The translations under genes and the position numbers were made by a program. A stretch of 64,000 bases of DNA from Chryseobacterium geocarposphaerae (GTDB taxonomy: Bacteria > Bacteroidota > Bacteroidia > Flavobacteriales > Weeksellaceae): the NCBI RefSeq assembly GCF_002797535.1, contig NZ_PGFD01000003.1:124001-188000 (forward strand), given 5' to 3'. The notes below the pieces were generated by a model. The model saw nothing but the letters and a program-made list of their open reading frames with translations, did no database searches and was not told where the DNA came from. This document shows positions 15,658 through 23,464 of the stretch, piece by piece; position 1 is the stretch's first letter, and every line of letters begins with the position of its first letter.

Positions 15658-16125
15658 CTATTTTGAAGATTTTATTTCTATAGCATTAAATTGATAATTG
15701 GAAGGCACTGTAAAAATCACGTAAGGATTAGAGATCACCTGTATTTCCATTCCTCCATGTTCTACATAAGGAACTTCTATATGTAAAACATTTTCTTTTA
15801 CTGAGATCTTTTTGATTTCAGTAATTCTATGATCTCCTGATCTGAACATTCCCAAGTTATACAAAACCACCTTCTTATCTTTTGGAAACTTCGGAGCCTG
15901 CTCAGCAGATTCACTGCCATCACTTATCACAACAGCGGAATTTCCTTTCAGAGCTTTCTGAAATTCCTGTTCATTTTTAATGATGCTAAATTCTACTTTT
16001 CCGGTTCCACCTTGAGATTCGGAAGCTAAAATTTGAGGTTGTGTCTGCATGTCTGTAGTATTTTGGGAAGGTGTACTGGTACAGCCAATCACGATAGCCC
16101 AATATAGGATAAGCAGCTTTTTCAT
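15658..16125 (-). CDS. PrcB-like (protease complex subunit) lipoprotein
   Basis: I chose the ATG at 16125 because it begins a good lipoprotein signal (MKKLLILYWAIVIGC); a longer frame starts with TTG at 16146. The mature protein has a low-complexity linker, then a compact beta domain with FPKDKKVVLYNLGMFRSGDH, which resembles the C-terminal domain of PrcB, a partner of the dentilisin (PrtP) protease of Treponema. The match is by pattern only. It lies between the HAD phosphatase (23 nt upstream) and the cysteine desulfurase (2 nt downstream), which gives no functional clue. It is predicted to face the periplasm or outer surface. Confidence 0.55.
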   Translation of the reverse strand: MKKLLILYWAIVIGCTSTPSQNTTDMQTQPQILASESQGGTGKVEFSIIKNEQEFQKALKGNSAVVISDGSESAEQAPKFPKDKKVVLYNLGMFRSGDHRITEIKKISVKENVLHIEVPYVEHGGMEIQVISNPYVIFTVPSNYQFNAIEIKSSK

Positions 16126-16148
16126 TTTTACACTTTTATGTGCCAAAA

Positions 16149-16736
16149 TTAGTGAAAAAATTGGTAATGTCCTTCATTTGCCCATTTTAGCATCGGCTTG
16201 TCGCCGGAGGTGTCACCAAAGGCTATTATTTTATCGTATTTTTTATGGTCGATCTCTTCTTTTATTCTTTCCAGCTTTTCTTTTCCATTGCAATTTTTGC
16301 CAATGAAATTTCCTGTAAAAATGCCGTTTTTAAACTCTGCACGGGTAGAAATCAGCTGCATTTGGAATGCATCGGCAAAAGGTTTTGCCCAGATATCCAA
16401 TGAAGCGGTAACCAATAAACTTTGTGTATTATTTCTATCGATATTATTAATAAAATCCAAAGCGTTTTCTCTTACAATTTTAGGGTAATGATGTTCAAAG
16501 AACTGCTTGGATTTTTTTTCAATTTTTTCCTGAGATTGCCCCTTTAAAATTGAACCTATAAAGCTTTTTTTCACCTTTTCGGTTGGGGCAAGCTTTAATT
16601 TTAACAGAATAAAAAGCGGCACATGTTTTAAAAATTGCATGCGGTATTTGGCAGGATTGTAAAACTTAAGATACATAAACATGGTATCTTTATAAGTAAG
16701 TGTTCCGTCAAAGTCAAAACAATACAATTTTTTCAT
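16149..16736 (-). CDS. HAD-IB family phosphatase in the polyprenyl-arabinose cluster
   Basis: The 195-residue product starts with the HAD motif I CFDFDGTLTYKDT (nucleophile and acid Asp8 and Asp10), has motif II LLVTASLDIW with Ser/Thr, and motif III/IV near KIIAFGDTSGDKPML. It belongs to the phosphoserine-phosphatase-like HAD-IB group. It starts 6 nt after the DprE2-like gene. In the mycobacterial route the prenyltransferase product carries a 5-phosphate that must be removed before epimerisation, so this enzyme is a good candidate for that step, replacing the PAP2-type phosphatase (Rv3807c). That role is inferred from context. Confidence 0.8.
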   Translation of the reverse strand: MKKLYCFDFDGTLTYKDTMFMYLKFYNPAKYRMQFLKHVPLFILLKLKLAPTEKVKKSFIGSILKGQSQEKIEKKSKQFFEHHYPKIVRENALDFINNIDRNNTQSLLVTASLDIWAKPFADAFQMQLISTRAEFKNGIFTGNFIGKNCNGKEKLERIKEEIDHKKYDKIIAFGDTSGDKPMLKWANEGHYQFFH

Positions 16737-16742
16737 ATTCAG

Positions 16743-17468
16743 CTACAGCTTTAATTTTTTAAATATAAATTCAGGAATATTTCTGATGATCATCATAATA
16801 ACGCTCCAAACCGGCAAAACGTATGCAATATTTTTTTGTTTTTTGAATGCTTTATAAATGCAGTCAGCTGCTTGTTTAGGACTAGCTGTCAATTTCGGGT
16901 TCAAAGGCAACCCTTCTGTCATCTTAGTGGCCATAAAACCTGGTTTTATTGTAATGACATGCACTTTCTTATCAAAAAGATAGTTTCTCAAACCACTCAG
17001 ATAAGCTGTAAAGGCTGCTTTTGCACTTCCATAAATAAAATTGCTCTGTCTTCCACGGTCTCCTGCCACAGAAGAAAGTCCTATGATTGTTCCGGATCTT
17101 CTGTTTTCAAATTTGTGAGCAAAGTAATTGATCACAGGAATCAACTTTGAATAGTTAATCTCTATAATTCTTTGTGTATTTTTATTGTCATACAACCCTT
17201 CTTTTGTTCCTTCGCCCAAGTATCCTATGGCACAAAATAATAAAGTTGAATTGATATTTTCAAATACATTATAATCGATTTCTTTCGTCAGATCCAATTC
17301 GATGATTTCAGACTGCTGTAGAAATTTCACATCAATATGTCTGGCAAATCGTTCCGTTGTCTCTTTATTTGAGGTAAAAAGATAGATTTTTTCAAATTTT
17401 TCACCTTCCTGCAACGCTTTTTCTACAAATGCCTGTGCGACTTCAGACGTACTTCCTAAAACGATCAT
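16743..17468 (-). CDS. SDR reductase, DprE2-like (decaprenylphosphoryl-2-keto-ribose reductase)
   Basis: The 241-residue SDR has an unusual nucleotide loop at the extreme N terminus (MIVLGSTSEVAQAFVEKALQ), CAIGYLG, catalytic Ser in GLSSVAGDRGRQSN and YGSAK with Tyr and Lys. This GxxSEI-type loop and the partner gene identify the DprE2 group, which reduces the 2-keto sugar made by DprE1 to arabinose on a polyprenyl phosphate. Its ATG overlaps the stop of the DprE1-like gene by 4 nt, which supports a working pair. The C terminus has a hydrophobic helix (VWSVIMMIIRNIPEFIF), suiting a membrane-bound substrate. Confidence 0.82.
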   Translation of the reverse strand: MIVLGSTSEVAQAFVEKALQEGEKFEKIYLFTSNKETTERFARHIDVKFLQQSEIIELDLTKEIDYNVFENINSTLLFCAIGYLGEGTKEGLYDNKNTQRIIEINYSKLIPVINYFAHKFENRRSGTIIGLSSVAGDRGRQSNFIYGSAKAAFTAYLSGLRNYLFDKKVHVITIKPGFMATKMTEGLPLNPKLTASPKQAADCIYKAFKKQKNIAYVLPVWSVIMMIIRNIPEFIFKKLKL

Positions 17469-18790
17469 GAGCCTTGATTATTATTAATGATTCTCTTATG
17501 CTGCAGAGACACAAATTTTGAATTCTGAATATTTCTAAGATAATTGGTCAGAGATGATTTGCTCATACTGTCTTTAGTAAGATAAATTCTGCCCCCAAAT
17601 TCCTGAACGATATCGTCCAGCTTTCCGATTAACATTTTAAGTTTTGAATTCACCCGGAAATCCAGTGCCAAAGTATAGCCTTCCATCGGAAAAGAGTTGT
17701 AAGCTTCCGGATTATTTTTCCCAAAAAGCTTCAAAACCGCCAAAAACGAACCGTTTCCACTTCTGGAAATGGTTTCAAGAATTTTTTTCATTCCTTCTTT
17801 TCCTTTTTCTTTAGGAATAACCATTTGATACTGAATGAATCCTGACTTACCATAGATTTTATTCCAATCATTGACTACATCTAACGGATAAAAAAATGTT
17901 TCATAATCAACAATGTTTTTAATTTCTTTTTTTGTCTGCTTTTTAAAGTATAACAGATTAAAAACCTTAACCGTAAATTTATTTAGAACAAAACCGGGAA
18001 AATAAAACGGAACAGTAGGTTCAAACTTTTTCTTTAACCGTAAAGGTTTTTCTTTTAAGTTTTGCGGAAGCTCATGCGGAAAAGCATGTTCACCTCGCAT
18101 TAAAATACTTTTTCCGATATTTTTCCCTGTCTGCAGACAGTCAATCCAGGCCACATTGTAAGTCCAGTTTTCACTTTCTTCAAATAATTTGAAGATCTCA
18201 TCCAGGTTGTCTGCTTTAATACTTTCCTGACGGATATAGGCAGATTCTATATTTTTAAGTTTAAATTTAGCGGAAAGAATAATTCCTGTAAGTCCCATTC
18301 CTCCGATGGTTGCCCAAAATTTTTCTGAGTTTTCTTCTCTGGAACATGTAATGATCTCTCCATTTTCAATCATTAATTTAAACTCTATCACATATTCCGA
18401 AAAGCAGCCTTCTGCATGATGATTTTTTCCATGAACATCAGACGCGATTGCTCCACCAACAGAAACGAATTTGGTTCCGGGAGTTACATATAAAAAATAT
18501 CCCTGTGGAACTGAAATTTCCAATACTTCTGAAAGTAAAACTCCTGATTCGCATTCGATAATTCCATTCAGACGGTCAAAACTGATGAATTTATTTAATT
18601 TTTTTGTTGAAAAAATACTTTCTCCCAGTGATGCATCTCCATAGCATCTCCCGTTTCCTCTTGCTATTACTTCATTATGAGTCAGGATAAAATCTTTGAT
18701 TTTATCAAAACTATCGTCCGATTTCATCTCTTTTTCCACTACCGGAAAGTTTCCCCAGTTTGTAACCTTTTGTACGAAATTCGGCTTCAT
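17465..18790 (-). CDS. FAD-dependent oxidoreductase, DprE1-like
   Basis: The 441-residue protein has a PCMH-type FAD domain (VIARGNGRCYGDASLG near residue 40, then PGTKFVSVGGAIASDVHGKN near 125) and an ALO-type substrate domain. It matches decaprenylphosphoryl-beta-D-ribose 2'-oxidase in length and layout. At the place of the mycobacterial benzothiazinone target Cys387 (WNVCVDF) this protein reads YTLALDF, with Ala375. It overlaps the prenyltransferase gene upstream and the DprE2-like gene downstream by 4 nt each, so the three are translationally coupled. Other lipid-sugar oxidases of the same fold cannot be excluded, but the neighbours make DprE1 the best call. Confidence 0.83.
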   Translation of the reverse strand: MKPNFVQKVTNWGNFPVVEKEMKSDDSFDKIKDFILTHNEVIARGNGRCYGDASLGESIFSTKKLNKFISFDRLNGIIECESGVLLSEVLEISVPQGYFLYVTPGTKFVSVGGAIASDVHGKNHHAEGCFSEYVIEFKLMIENGEIITCSREENSEKFWATIGGMGLTGIILSAKFKLKNIESAYIRQESIKADNLDEIFKLFEESENWTYNVAWIDCLQTGKNIGKSILMRGEHAFPHELPQNLKEKPLRLKKKFEPTVPFYFPGFVLNKFTVKVFNLLYFKKQTKKEIKNIVDYETFFYPLDVVNDWNKIYGKSGFIQYQMVIPKEKGKEGMKKILETISRSGNGSFLAVLKLFGKNNPEAYNSFPMEGYTLALDFRVNSKLKMLIGKLDDIVQEFGGRIYLTKDSMSKSSLTNYLRNIQNSKFVSLQHKRIINNNQGS

Positions 18791-19674
18791 TTTTTAAAGT
18801 AAATTAGAATTAAAAATGCAGCAACCCACAATATTAAAGTTACCTGTATATACCTGTCTCTATAAACAATTTTTGTAGGCGATTCTGTTCTGTTGTATAC
18901 TAAAGTCTGCTGTAAATACCTCAAAAAAGCAAATACCACAAATATAACGGTATAAAATACCCCGGAATGCAATTTCATCTGAATCTGAGGCGATAATGTA
19001 AACATAAGATAGCATACAATGGCCAAAGCAATAGAAATGGATAATGCAATATCTGCAAACTGCACATTATACCCGTCCAAAGCTCTCCTCGTTTTTCCGG
19101 AAACCTGAGCATTGATAAGCTCTCCTCTTCGTTTCCCGATTGCCAATACCAAAGCCAATACAAAAGTCAATAAAATGGCCCATTGTGAAATCTCTATTCC
19201 CGTAATATATCCTCCTGCTAAAACCCTTAATACAAAACCAATAGCAATGATAAAAATATCTACAATGGGAACATGTTTCAGCTTAAGGGTGTATGCCAAA
19301 TTCATTGCAAGATAAGCCAGGATGATCAAGGCAAACTTCCATAGGATCTGATTAAAATACATTTGTGCAACAAATACCAGTAAAATATCTGTAATAAATA
19401 TACCTACCAAAATTCCCAATGCTTTACCCTTGGAAATTGCACCGCTTGCTAATGGACGTCTTCTTTTTTCCGGGTGTTTTTTATCGGCTTCAATATCATT
19501 ATAATCGTTTAAAATATACACCGAACTGGCTGCCAAGGAGAAAATGATAAATGCAAAAATACTTTTAGTAAGTAAATCCAGATTCTGGATATTACCCGAA
19601 AAGAAAAGGGGAACAAATACAAACAGGTTTTTCACCCACTGCTCTACTCTAAGTAGCTTTAAATATTTCTTCAT
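18787..19674 (-). CDS. UbiA-family prenyltransferase, decaprenyl-phosphate phosphoribosyltransferase-like
   Basis: The 295-residue integral membrane protein has about eight to nine hydrophobic helices. The Mg-diphosphate motif is NDYNDIEAD (Asn56 to Asp64), followed by KKHPEKRRRPLASG, which is typical of the Rv3806c (DPPR synthase) branch rather than of quinone or heme enzymes. This enzyme joins phosphoribosyl diphosphate to polyprenyl phosphate. It is the first gene of a unit that continues with DprE1-like, DprE2-like and HAD phosphatase genes, i.e. all steps to polyprenyl-phospho-arabinose. A TATTTTTG box lies 18 nt upstream (19692-19699, minus strand). Confidence 0.85.
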   Translation of the reverse strand: MKKYLKLLRVEQWVKNLFVFVPLFFSGNIQNLDLLTKSIFAFIIFSLAASSVYILNDYNDIEADKKHPEKRRRPLASGAISKGKALGILVGIFITDILLVFVAQMYFNQILWKFALIILAYLAMNLAYTLKLKHVPIVDIFIIAIGFVLRVLAGGYITGIEISQWAILLTFVLALVLAIGKRRGELINAQVSGKTRRALDGYNVQFADIALSISIALAIVCYLMFTLSPQIQMKLHSGVFYTVIFVVFAFLRYLQQTLVYNRTESPTKIVYRDRYIQVTLILWVAAFLILIYFKK

Positions 19675-19691
19675 TTATGCTGTTTCAGTTA

Positions 19692-19699
19692 CAAAAATA
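19692..19699 (-). promoter_or_regulatory. Possible -7 box (TATTTTTG) of the ubiA-dprE unit
   Basis: The minus strand reads TATTTTTG just ahead of the prenyltransferase start. No -33 TTTG is seen at the right spacing, so confidence is modest. Confidence 0.35.
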
Positions 19700-19730
19700 A
19701 AAATTTTAGAATTGATTGGTATAAAAATAC

Positions 19731-19752
19731 AAAAAAACCGCTGAAGCGGTTT
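19731..19752 (-). terminator. Terminator of the OmpA-family gene
   Basis: AAACCGCT (19735-19742) pairs with AGCGGTTT (19745-19752); seven T follow on the minus strand. It separates the OmpA gene from the prenyltransferase unit. Confidence 0.8.
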
Positions 19753-19784
19753 CTTTGTTACAACATTTATGTTTTAATTTTAAA

Positions 19785-20474
19785 CTACTGCCCTTGTTGA
19801 GCATCGTTGATCATTTTCTCATTTGCAGTAATTGCAAATTCCACTCTACGGTTTTTAGCTCTACCCTCTTCGGTATCGTTAGATGCAACCGGCATACTTT
19901 CACCTTCGCCTAAGGCAAATAGTCTGCTGGAAGCGATGCCTTTACTAGATAAATATGCTTTTACAGCATTAGCTCTTCTTTCAGAAAGTCTCATATTATA
20001 GTCATCAGCACCTTTACTATCTGTATGACCATAGATATTAATATTGGTATCAGGATTGTTGATCAATACCTGAGCAAGTTTATCCAAATTAGTAATGGAT
20101 GCCGGTTTTAGGTTAGAAGAATCAAAATCAAAGTTTACAATACTTTCGTTCAATGTAATTTTGATACCGTCTCCTACTCTTTCTACTTCAGCTCCAGGTA
20201 AAGTTTCTTTAATTTCTCTGGCTTGTTTGTCCATTTTACTACCGATCACGTTACCGGCAACACCACCAATCACTCCTCCTAAAACCGCTCCTAATGCCGC
20301 ATTTTTACCTTTTCCGACATTATTTCCTAAAATACCTCCAATAATTGCTCCGGATGCAGCCCCTACTGCAGTACCTCTTTGCTGGTGATTAGAATTTTGT
20401 ACAGCCTCACAGCTTGTTAGTAACAAAGCTGATGATAAAAAAAGAGCTCCGATATATGTTTTTGTAAATTTCAT
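19785..20474 (-). CDS. OmpA-family lipoprotein with glycine-zipper segment
   Basis: The 229-residue protein has a lipobox LLLTSC near residue 22, a glycine-zipper region (GAASGAIIGGILG, GAVLGGVIGGVAG; about residues 38-78) and a C-terminal OmpA peptidoglycan-binding domain (INIYGHTDSKGADDYNMRLS, then RRANAVKAYL and AKNRRVEFAI). It probably anchors the outer membrane to the cell wall. The layout equals the YiaD/OmpA-like lipoproteins found in many Gram-negatives. It follows the lipocalin-like gene by 20 nt and may be co-transcribed with it; a strong terminator lies downstream. Confidence 0.9.
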   Translation of the reverse strand: MKFTKTYIGALFLSSALLLTSCEAVQNSNHQQRGTAVGAASGAIIGGILGNNVGKGKNAALGAVLGGVIGGVAGNVIGSKMDKQAREIKETLPGAEVERVGDGIKITLNESIVNFDFDSSNLKPASITNLDKLAQVLINNPDTNINIYGHTDSKGADDYNMRLSERRANAVKAYLSSKGIASSRLFALGEGESMPVASNDTEEGRAKNRRVEFAITANEKMINDAQQGQ

Positions 20475-20494
20475 TTTTTTAATATTTAAGTTAA

Positions 20495-20986
20495 TTATTT
20501 CATTCCTGTTCTCTGGAAGTTGTACACAACTTTTACGTTTTCTCCGTCAAAAGGAATGTTTTGCTCTAGTGAGAATTGATCTGTAGCCTGGTTAATCAAT
20601 GTTAAAGTATATCCTGCTGTATTTTGCTTTGCTTTTGTTCCCTCAGCTATTTTCTTAAACTCAAAAGTGTTGCCGTTTTTTACATCAATCTTAATAGGCT
20701 GCGTAATTGCCGGGCAAGATCCACCACCATTTAAAGTATATGCACCTGACCAATTGTTTGGAATTAGTCTCCAATGGCTTCCTACGAAACATTGTGCGTC
20801 GGCTCCTTCATCAAAAGGTTTAATCTTGAACTGCTTATCATAATCGATGCTTACGATTTGCCAGTCACCTTTCATTTTAAGGAACTCTGATCTTTGGTTT
20901 TGTGATGTTTTTGCGTTGTTAACTGAGGAACAAGACACTGCAAAAAGTGATGTTCCCAACATCCCTGCAAGTAGTAACTTTTTCAT
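20495..20986 (-). CDS. Lipocalin-like lipoprotein
   Basis: The 163-residue product has a signal peptide with lipobox LFAVSC, a linker, then a beta-rich domain that starts FLKMKGDWQIVSIDY, a lipocalin-like opening (G-x-W). Two cysteines (in AQCFVGSHW and GGSCPAIT) may form a disulfide. The role of this flavobacterial family is unknown to me; the fold suggests binding a small hydrophobic ligand. It precedes the OmpA-family lipoprotein, and both are likely outer-membrane lipoproteins of one transcript. Confidence 0.65.
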   Translation of the reverse strand: MKKLLLAGMLGTSLFAVSCSSVNNAKTSQNQRSEFLKMKGDWQIVSIDYDKQFKIKPFDEGADAQCFVGSHWRLIPNNWSGAYTLNGGGSCPAITQPIKIDVKNGNTFEFKKIAEGTKAKQNTAGYTLTLINQATDQFSLEQNIPFDGENVKVVYNFQRTGMK

Positions 20987-21052
20987 TTTGTTGTTTATTA
21001 TTTTGTTATAATAAAGTTACAAAAAACCGTGCCAAAATAACAAATAAAAACA

Positions 21053-21078
21053 AAAAAAGTCCGAAAATTTCGGACTTT
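21053..21078 (-). terminator. Terminator of the S8 protease gene
   Basis: AAAGTCCG (21056-21063) pairs with CGGACTTT (21071-21078), with further A-T pairs inside; a run of seven T follows on the minus strand, about 32 nt after the protease stop. Confidence 0.8.
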
Positions 21079-21109
21079 ATATCTATATACTGTTAAAAGC
21101 GAAGATAAG

Positions 21110-22786
21110 TTATTTTTTAACAGCCTTTTTTACGGATTTCGTAGCCTTTTTTACATCACCAGATTTACCGTTGTAAAAATGAGTGTAAGCATACTCTGCT
21201 GCTTTTTTCACATCAATAACACCGCCTGCCTGAGAAAAATCTGCAAATCCTTCTGTTGTGTTAGGATTACTGGATTTAACTAGAGATTCAATAATCTGAG
21301 CCGGAGTAAGAGTTGGCATATATGCCAGTAAAACAGCTGCTGCACCTGCTACAACAGGAGAAGCCATTGAAGTTCCCTGTAAGTATTTGTACTCATTGTG
21401 AGGTACTGTAGAATAAATCTCGTCACCCGGAGCAAAAACGTTTACCATTTTTTTGTTGTAGTTAGAGAAACCAGCTCTTAAAGCATCATTTTTATTGGTA
21501 CTTGCTCCTACTACAATTACATTATTTACAAATGGTTTTTCATCGGTAACATTTTTAAAATTGGTAGGATATGCTAGATGTTCAGCAACGTCTTCATTTT
21601 CGTTACCTGCAGCTTTTACTAAAAGAACTCCTTTATCCTGAGCATATTTAAAAGCATCCCAAACTACAGTTTTGCCCGGAGAAACTGGCTTTCCAAAGCT
21701 CATGTTTAAAATTTTAGCACCGTTATCAACCGCATATCTGATAGCATTTGCCACATCTTTATCTCTTTCATCTCCATTTGGAACGGTTCTCACCGACATG
21801 ATTTTAGCTACTTTTGAAGCTACCCCATACTGGATTTCTTTTCCTTGAGACAAACCTGCGATAATACCTGCAACGTGAGTTCCGTGCATTGCATCCGGAC
21901 CTTCATAATGATTATTTCCGTAATTTTTCTCAGAATAGTCATCGTAATTATCTCCTACGATTTCTTTTCTGGGATCATAAGATAAATCGTATTGTTTTGC
22001 CTGAGGACCAAAATAATCAAGAGCTTCTTTCATCTGATCTTTCATTATTTTTTCGAATTCAGCTGGAGTTTTCCCTTGGAATTCAGGACTTGCAGCTACT
22101 TGCTTCAATACCTGAAGAATCATAGCCTCTTTCTGATCAGTTGTTTTAATAGCCGCAACATTTTCCGGAGTAACGTTTTTTCCTCCCAACAATTTTACCA
22201 TTGAAGGAATGGCTTCGTTAATCATTGTATACGTCTGGAAACCTTGCTTTGCTTCAAGACTTTTTTTAGAGAAAAGATCTTTAGCCTTCATATACATTTC
22301 AAAATCTTCAGGCATTTTAGCTTGATTCGCTTTGTTTTTAGCAGAATCATCACCTTCGAAGATCGGCTTGTATTTCGCAACCACTCTCGTCACTTCCATA
22401 TTGTCGATATCAATATCGCCATTTTTCCCACCGATAAAGTTCCATCCGTGAACATCATCAATATATCCGTTTCCGTCATCATCTTTTCCGTTATTGGGAA
22501 CTTCATTAGGATTAGACCAGATGTTTTTTACCAACCCCGGATGATCCACCTGTACTCCACTGTCTAAAACCCCTACAACAACCGTTTTAGGTTTTAATCC
22601 TTTAGATTCTAAATATTTGTAAGCATTCTCTGTGTTTACTCCATATACTTTGGCAGAAGAAAAATCTTTATGATACCAAGTCATCAAATCTTTATCTTCT
22701 TTTGGATCAACATTACCTTTAGCCTCCTGAGCGTAAGTAAAACTAAAACCTGTTAAAAAAACAGCAGCTAATAATATCTTTTTCAT
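21110..22786 (-). CDS. Secreted S8 (subtilisin-like) serine protease
   Basis: The 558-residue protein has a Sec signal peptide (about residues 1-20, ending FTYAQ) and the full subtilase triad: Asp75 in VGVLDSGVQVDHPG, His301 in MHGTHVAG and Ser473 in GTSMASPVVAG, with the oxyanion Asn in AAGNEN. The gap between Asp and His is about 225 residues, far longer than the usual 35-45; it contains a calcium-loop-like KDDDGNGYIDD stretch and a helical insertion (about residues 130-260). The C terminus is a Lys/Val-rich repeat (KKATKSVKKAVKK). No PorSS C-terminal sorting domain is seen, so it may stay periplasmic. It starts 1 nt after the WbqC-like gene. Confidence 0.92.
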   Translation of the reverse strand: MKKILLAAVFLTGFSFTYAQEAKGNVDPKEDKDLMTWYHKDFSSAKVYGVNTENAYKYLESKGLKPKTVVVGVLDSGVQVDHPGLVKNIWSNPNEVPNNGKDDDGNGYIDDVHGWNFIGGKNGDIDIDNMEVTRVVAKYKPIFEGDDSAKNKANQAKMPEDFEMYMKAKDLFSKKSLEAKQGFQTYTMINEAIPSMVKLLGGKNVTPENVAAIKTTDQKEAMILQVLKQVAASPEFQGKTPAEFEKIMKDQMKEALDYFGPQAKQYDLSYDPRKEIVGDNYDDYSEKNYGNNHYEGPDAMHGTHVAGIIAGLSQGKEIQYGVASKVAKIMSVRTVPNGDERDKDVANAIRYAVDNGAKILNMSFGKPVSPGKTVVWDAFKYAQDKGVLLVKAAGNENEDVAEHLAYPTNFKNVTDEKPFVNNVIVVGASTNKNDALRAGFSNYNKKMVNVFAPGDEIYSTVPHNEYKYLQGTSMASPVVAGAAAVLLAYMPTLTPAQIIESLVKSSNPNTTEGFADFSQAGGVIDVKKAAEYAYTHFYNGKSGDVKKATKSVKKAVKK

Positions 22787-22787
22787 T

Positions 22788-23411
22788 TTAGTATGATTGT
22801 TTAATATTTCTTATATAAGTCAAAGATTCAGGCCCTTTGTTACAGATAAGGTCTAAAATTGACAAATCCTGTATAAAACCCAGCTTATCTGAGAACGTCT
22901 GATAATATTCATCCATTTCAAATGCTGAAGGTTGTTTTGCTGAAAATTTTTCTCTTAAATTGATCTCTTCAGAATTTTTGATATACTCTGTATTCAAAGA
23001 ATATGCCTTTTCTGTTTTTAGGATCTGTTGCACAATCTCCAGGGCTTTTAAATTGAAATCTAAAAGGTTCTTTTCTTTCAGATCAAATATTTTCTTTAGT
23101 TTATCTTCATAAAATTCGAAATAAGGAGAACTCTGATAAGCTGTTTTAATAGATTTCCAATGAAGGGCTCTCCAATCTTCCCTGTAAGAGATTTCAATAT
23201 CTTTCAATTCCCTTTTTCCGTTATGATTGATCGGGATAATTAAAGACAATTTTCCGTTTGCTCCGAAAATATTCGCTCTGTTTCTATAGGTCTGCTTGGG
23301 AAAATTCTCAAACTGTTCAAATACGATTTCATTTTCAGGATTTAACAATACTGAAAACCAGGAAATGGGTGGTAAATAAAATACCGGTAATAATACATTC
23401 GTCATATTCAT
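22788..23411 (-). CDS. WbqC-family protein
   Basis: The product of about 207 residues begins near NVLLPVFYLPPISWFSVLL, the typical WbqC opening, with ENFPKQTYRNRA and LIIPI further in. WbqC proteins occur in glycan loci and sometimes in core flavobacterial operons; their biochemical role is unclear. The frame can start with TTG at 23417 or ATG at 23411 or 23405; I prefer an ATG because a terminator hairpin occupies 23416-23450. It is followed after 1 nt by the S8 protease gene. Confidence 0.75.
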   Translation of the reverse strand: MNMTNVLLPVFYLPPISWFSVLLNPENEIVFEQFENFPKQTYRNRANIFGANGKLSLIIPINHNGKRELKDIEISYREDWRALHWKSIKTAYQSSPYFEFYEDKLKKIFDLKEKNLLDFNLKALEIVQQILKTEKAYSLNTEYIKNSEEINLREKFSAKQPSAFEMDEYYQTFSDKLGFIQDLSILDLICNKGPESLTYIRNIKQSY

Positions 23412-23415
23412 AAGC

Positions 23416-23450
23416 AAAAATGAAGTATTTTTTCAAATACTTCATTTTTT
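23416..23450 (-). terminator. Terminator of lepB
   Basis: AAATGAAGTATTT (23418-23430) pairs with AAATACTTCATTT (23435-23447) around a TTTC loop; T runs lie on both sides. It lies 15 nt after the lepB stop and directly before the WbqC gene, so it splits the cluster into two transcripts. Confidence 0.75.
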
Positions 23451-23464
23451 TCTATTTTATTTCG

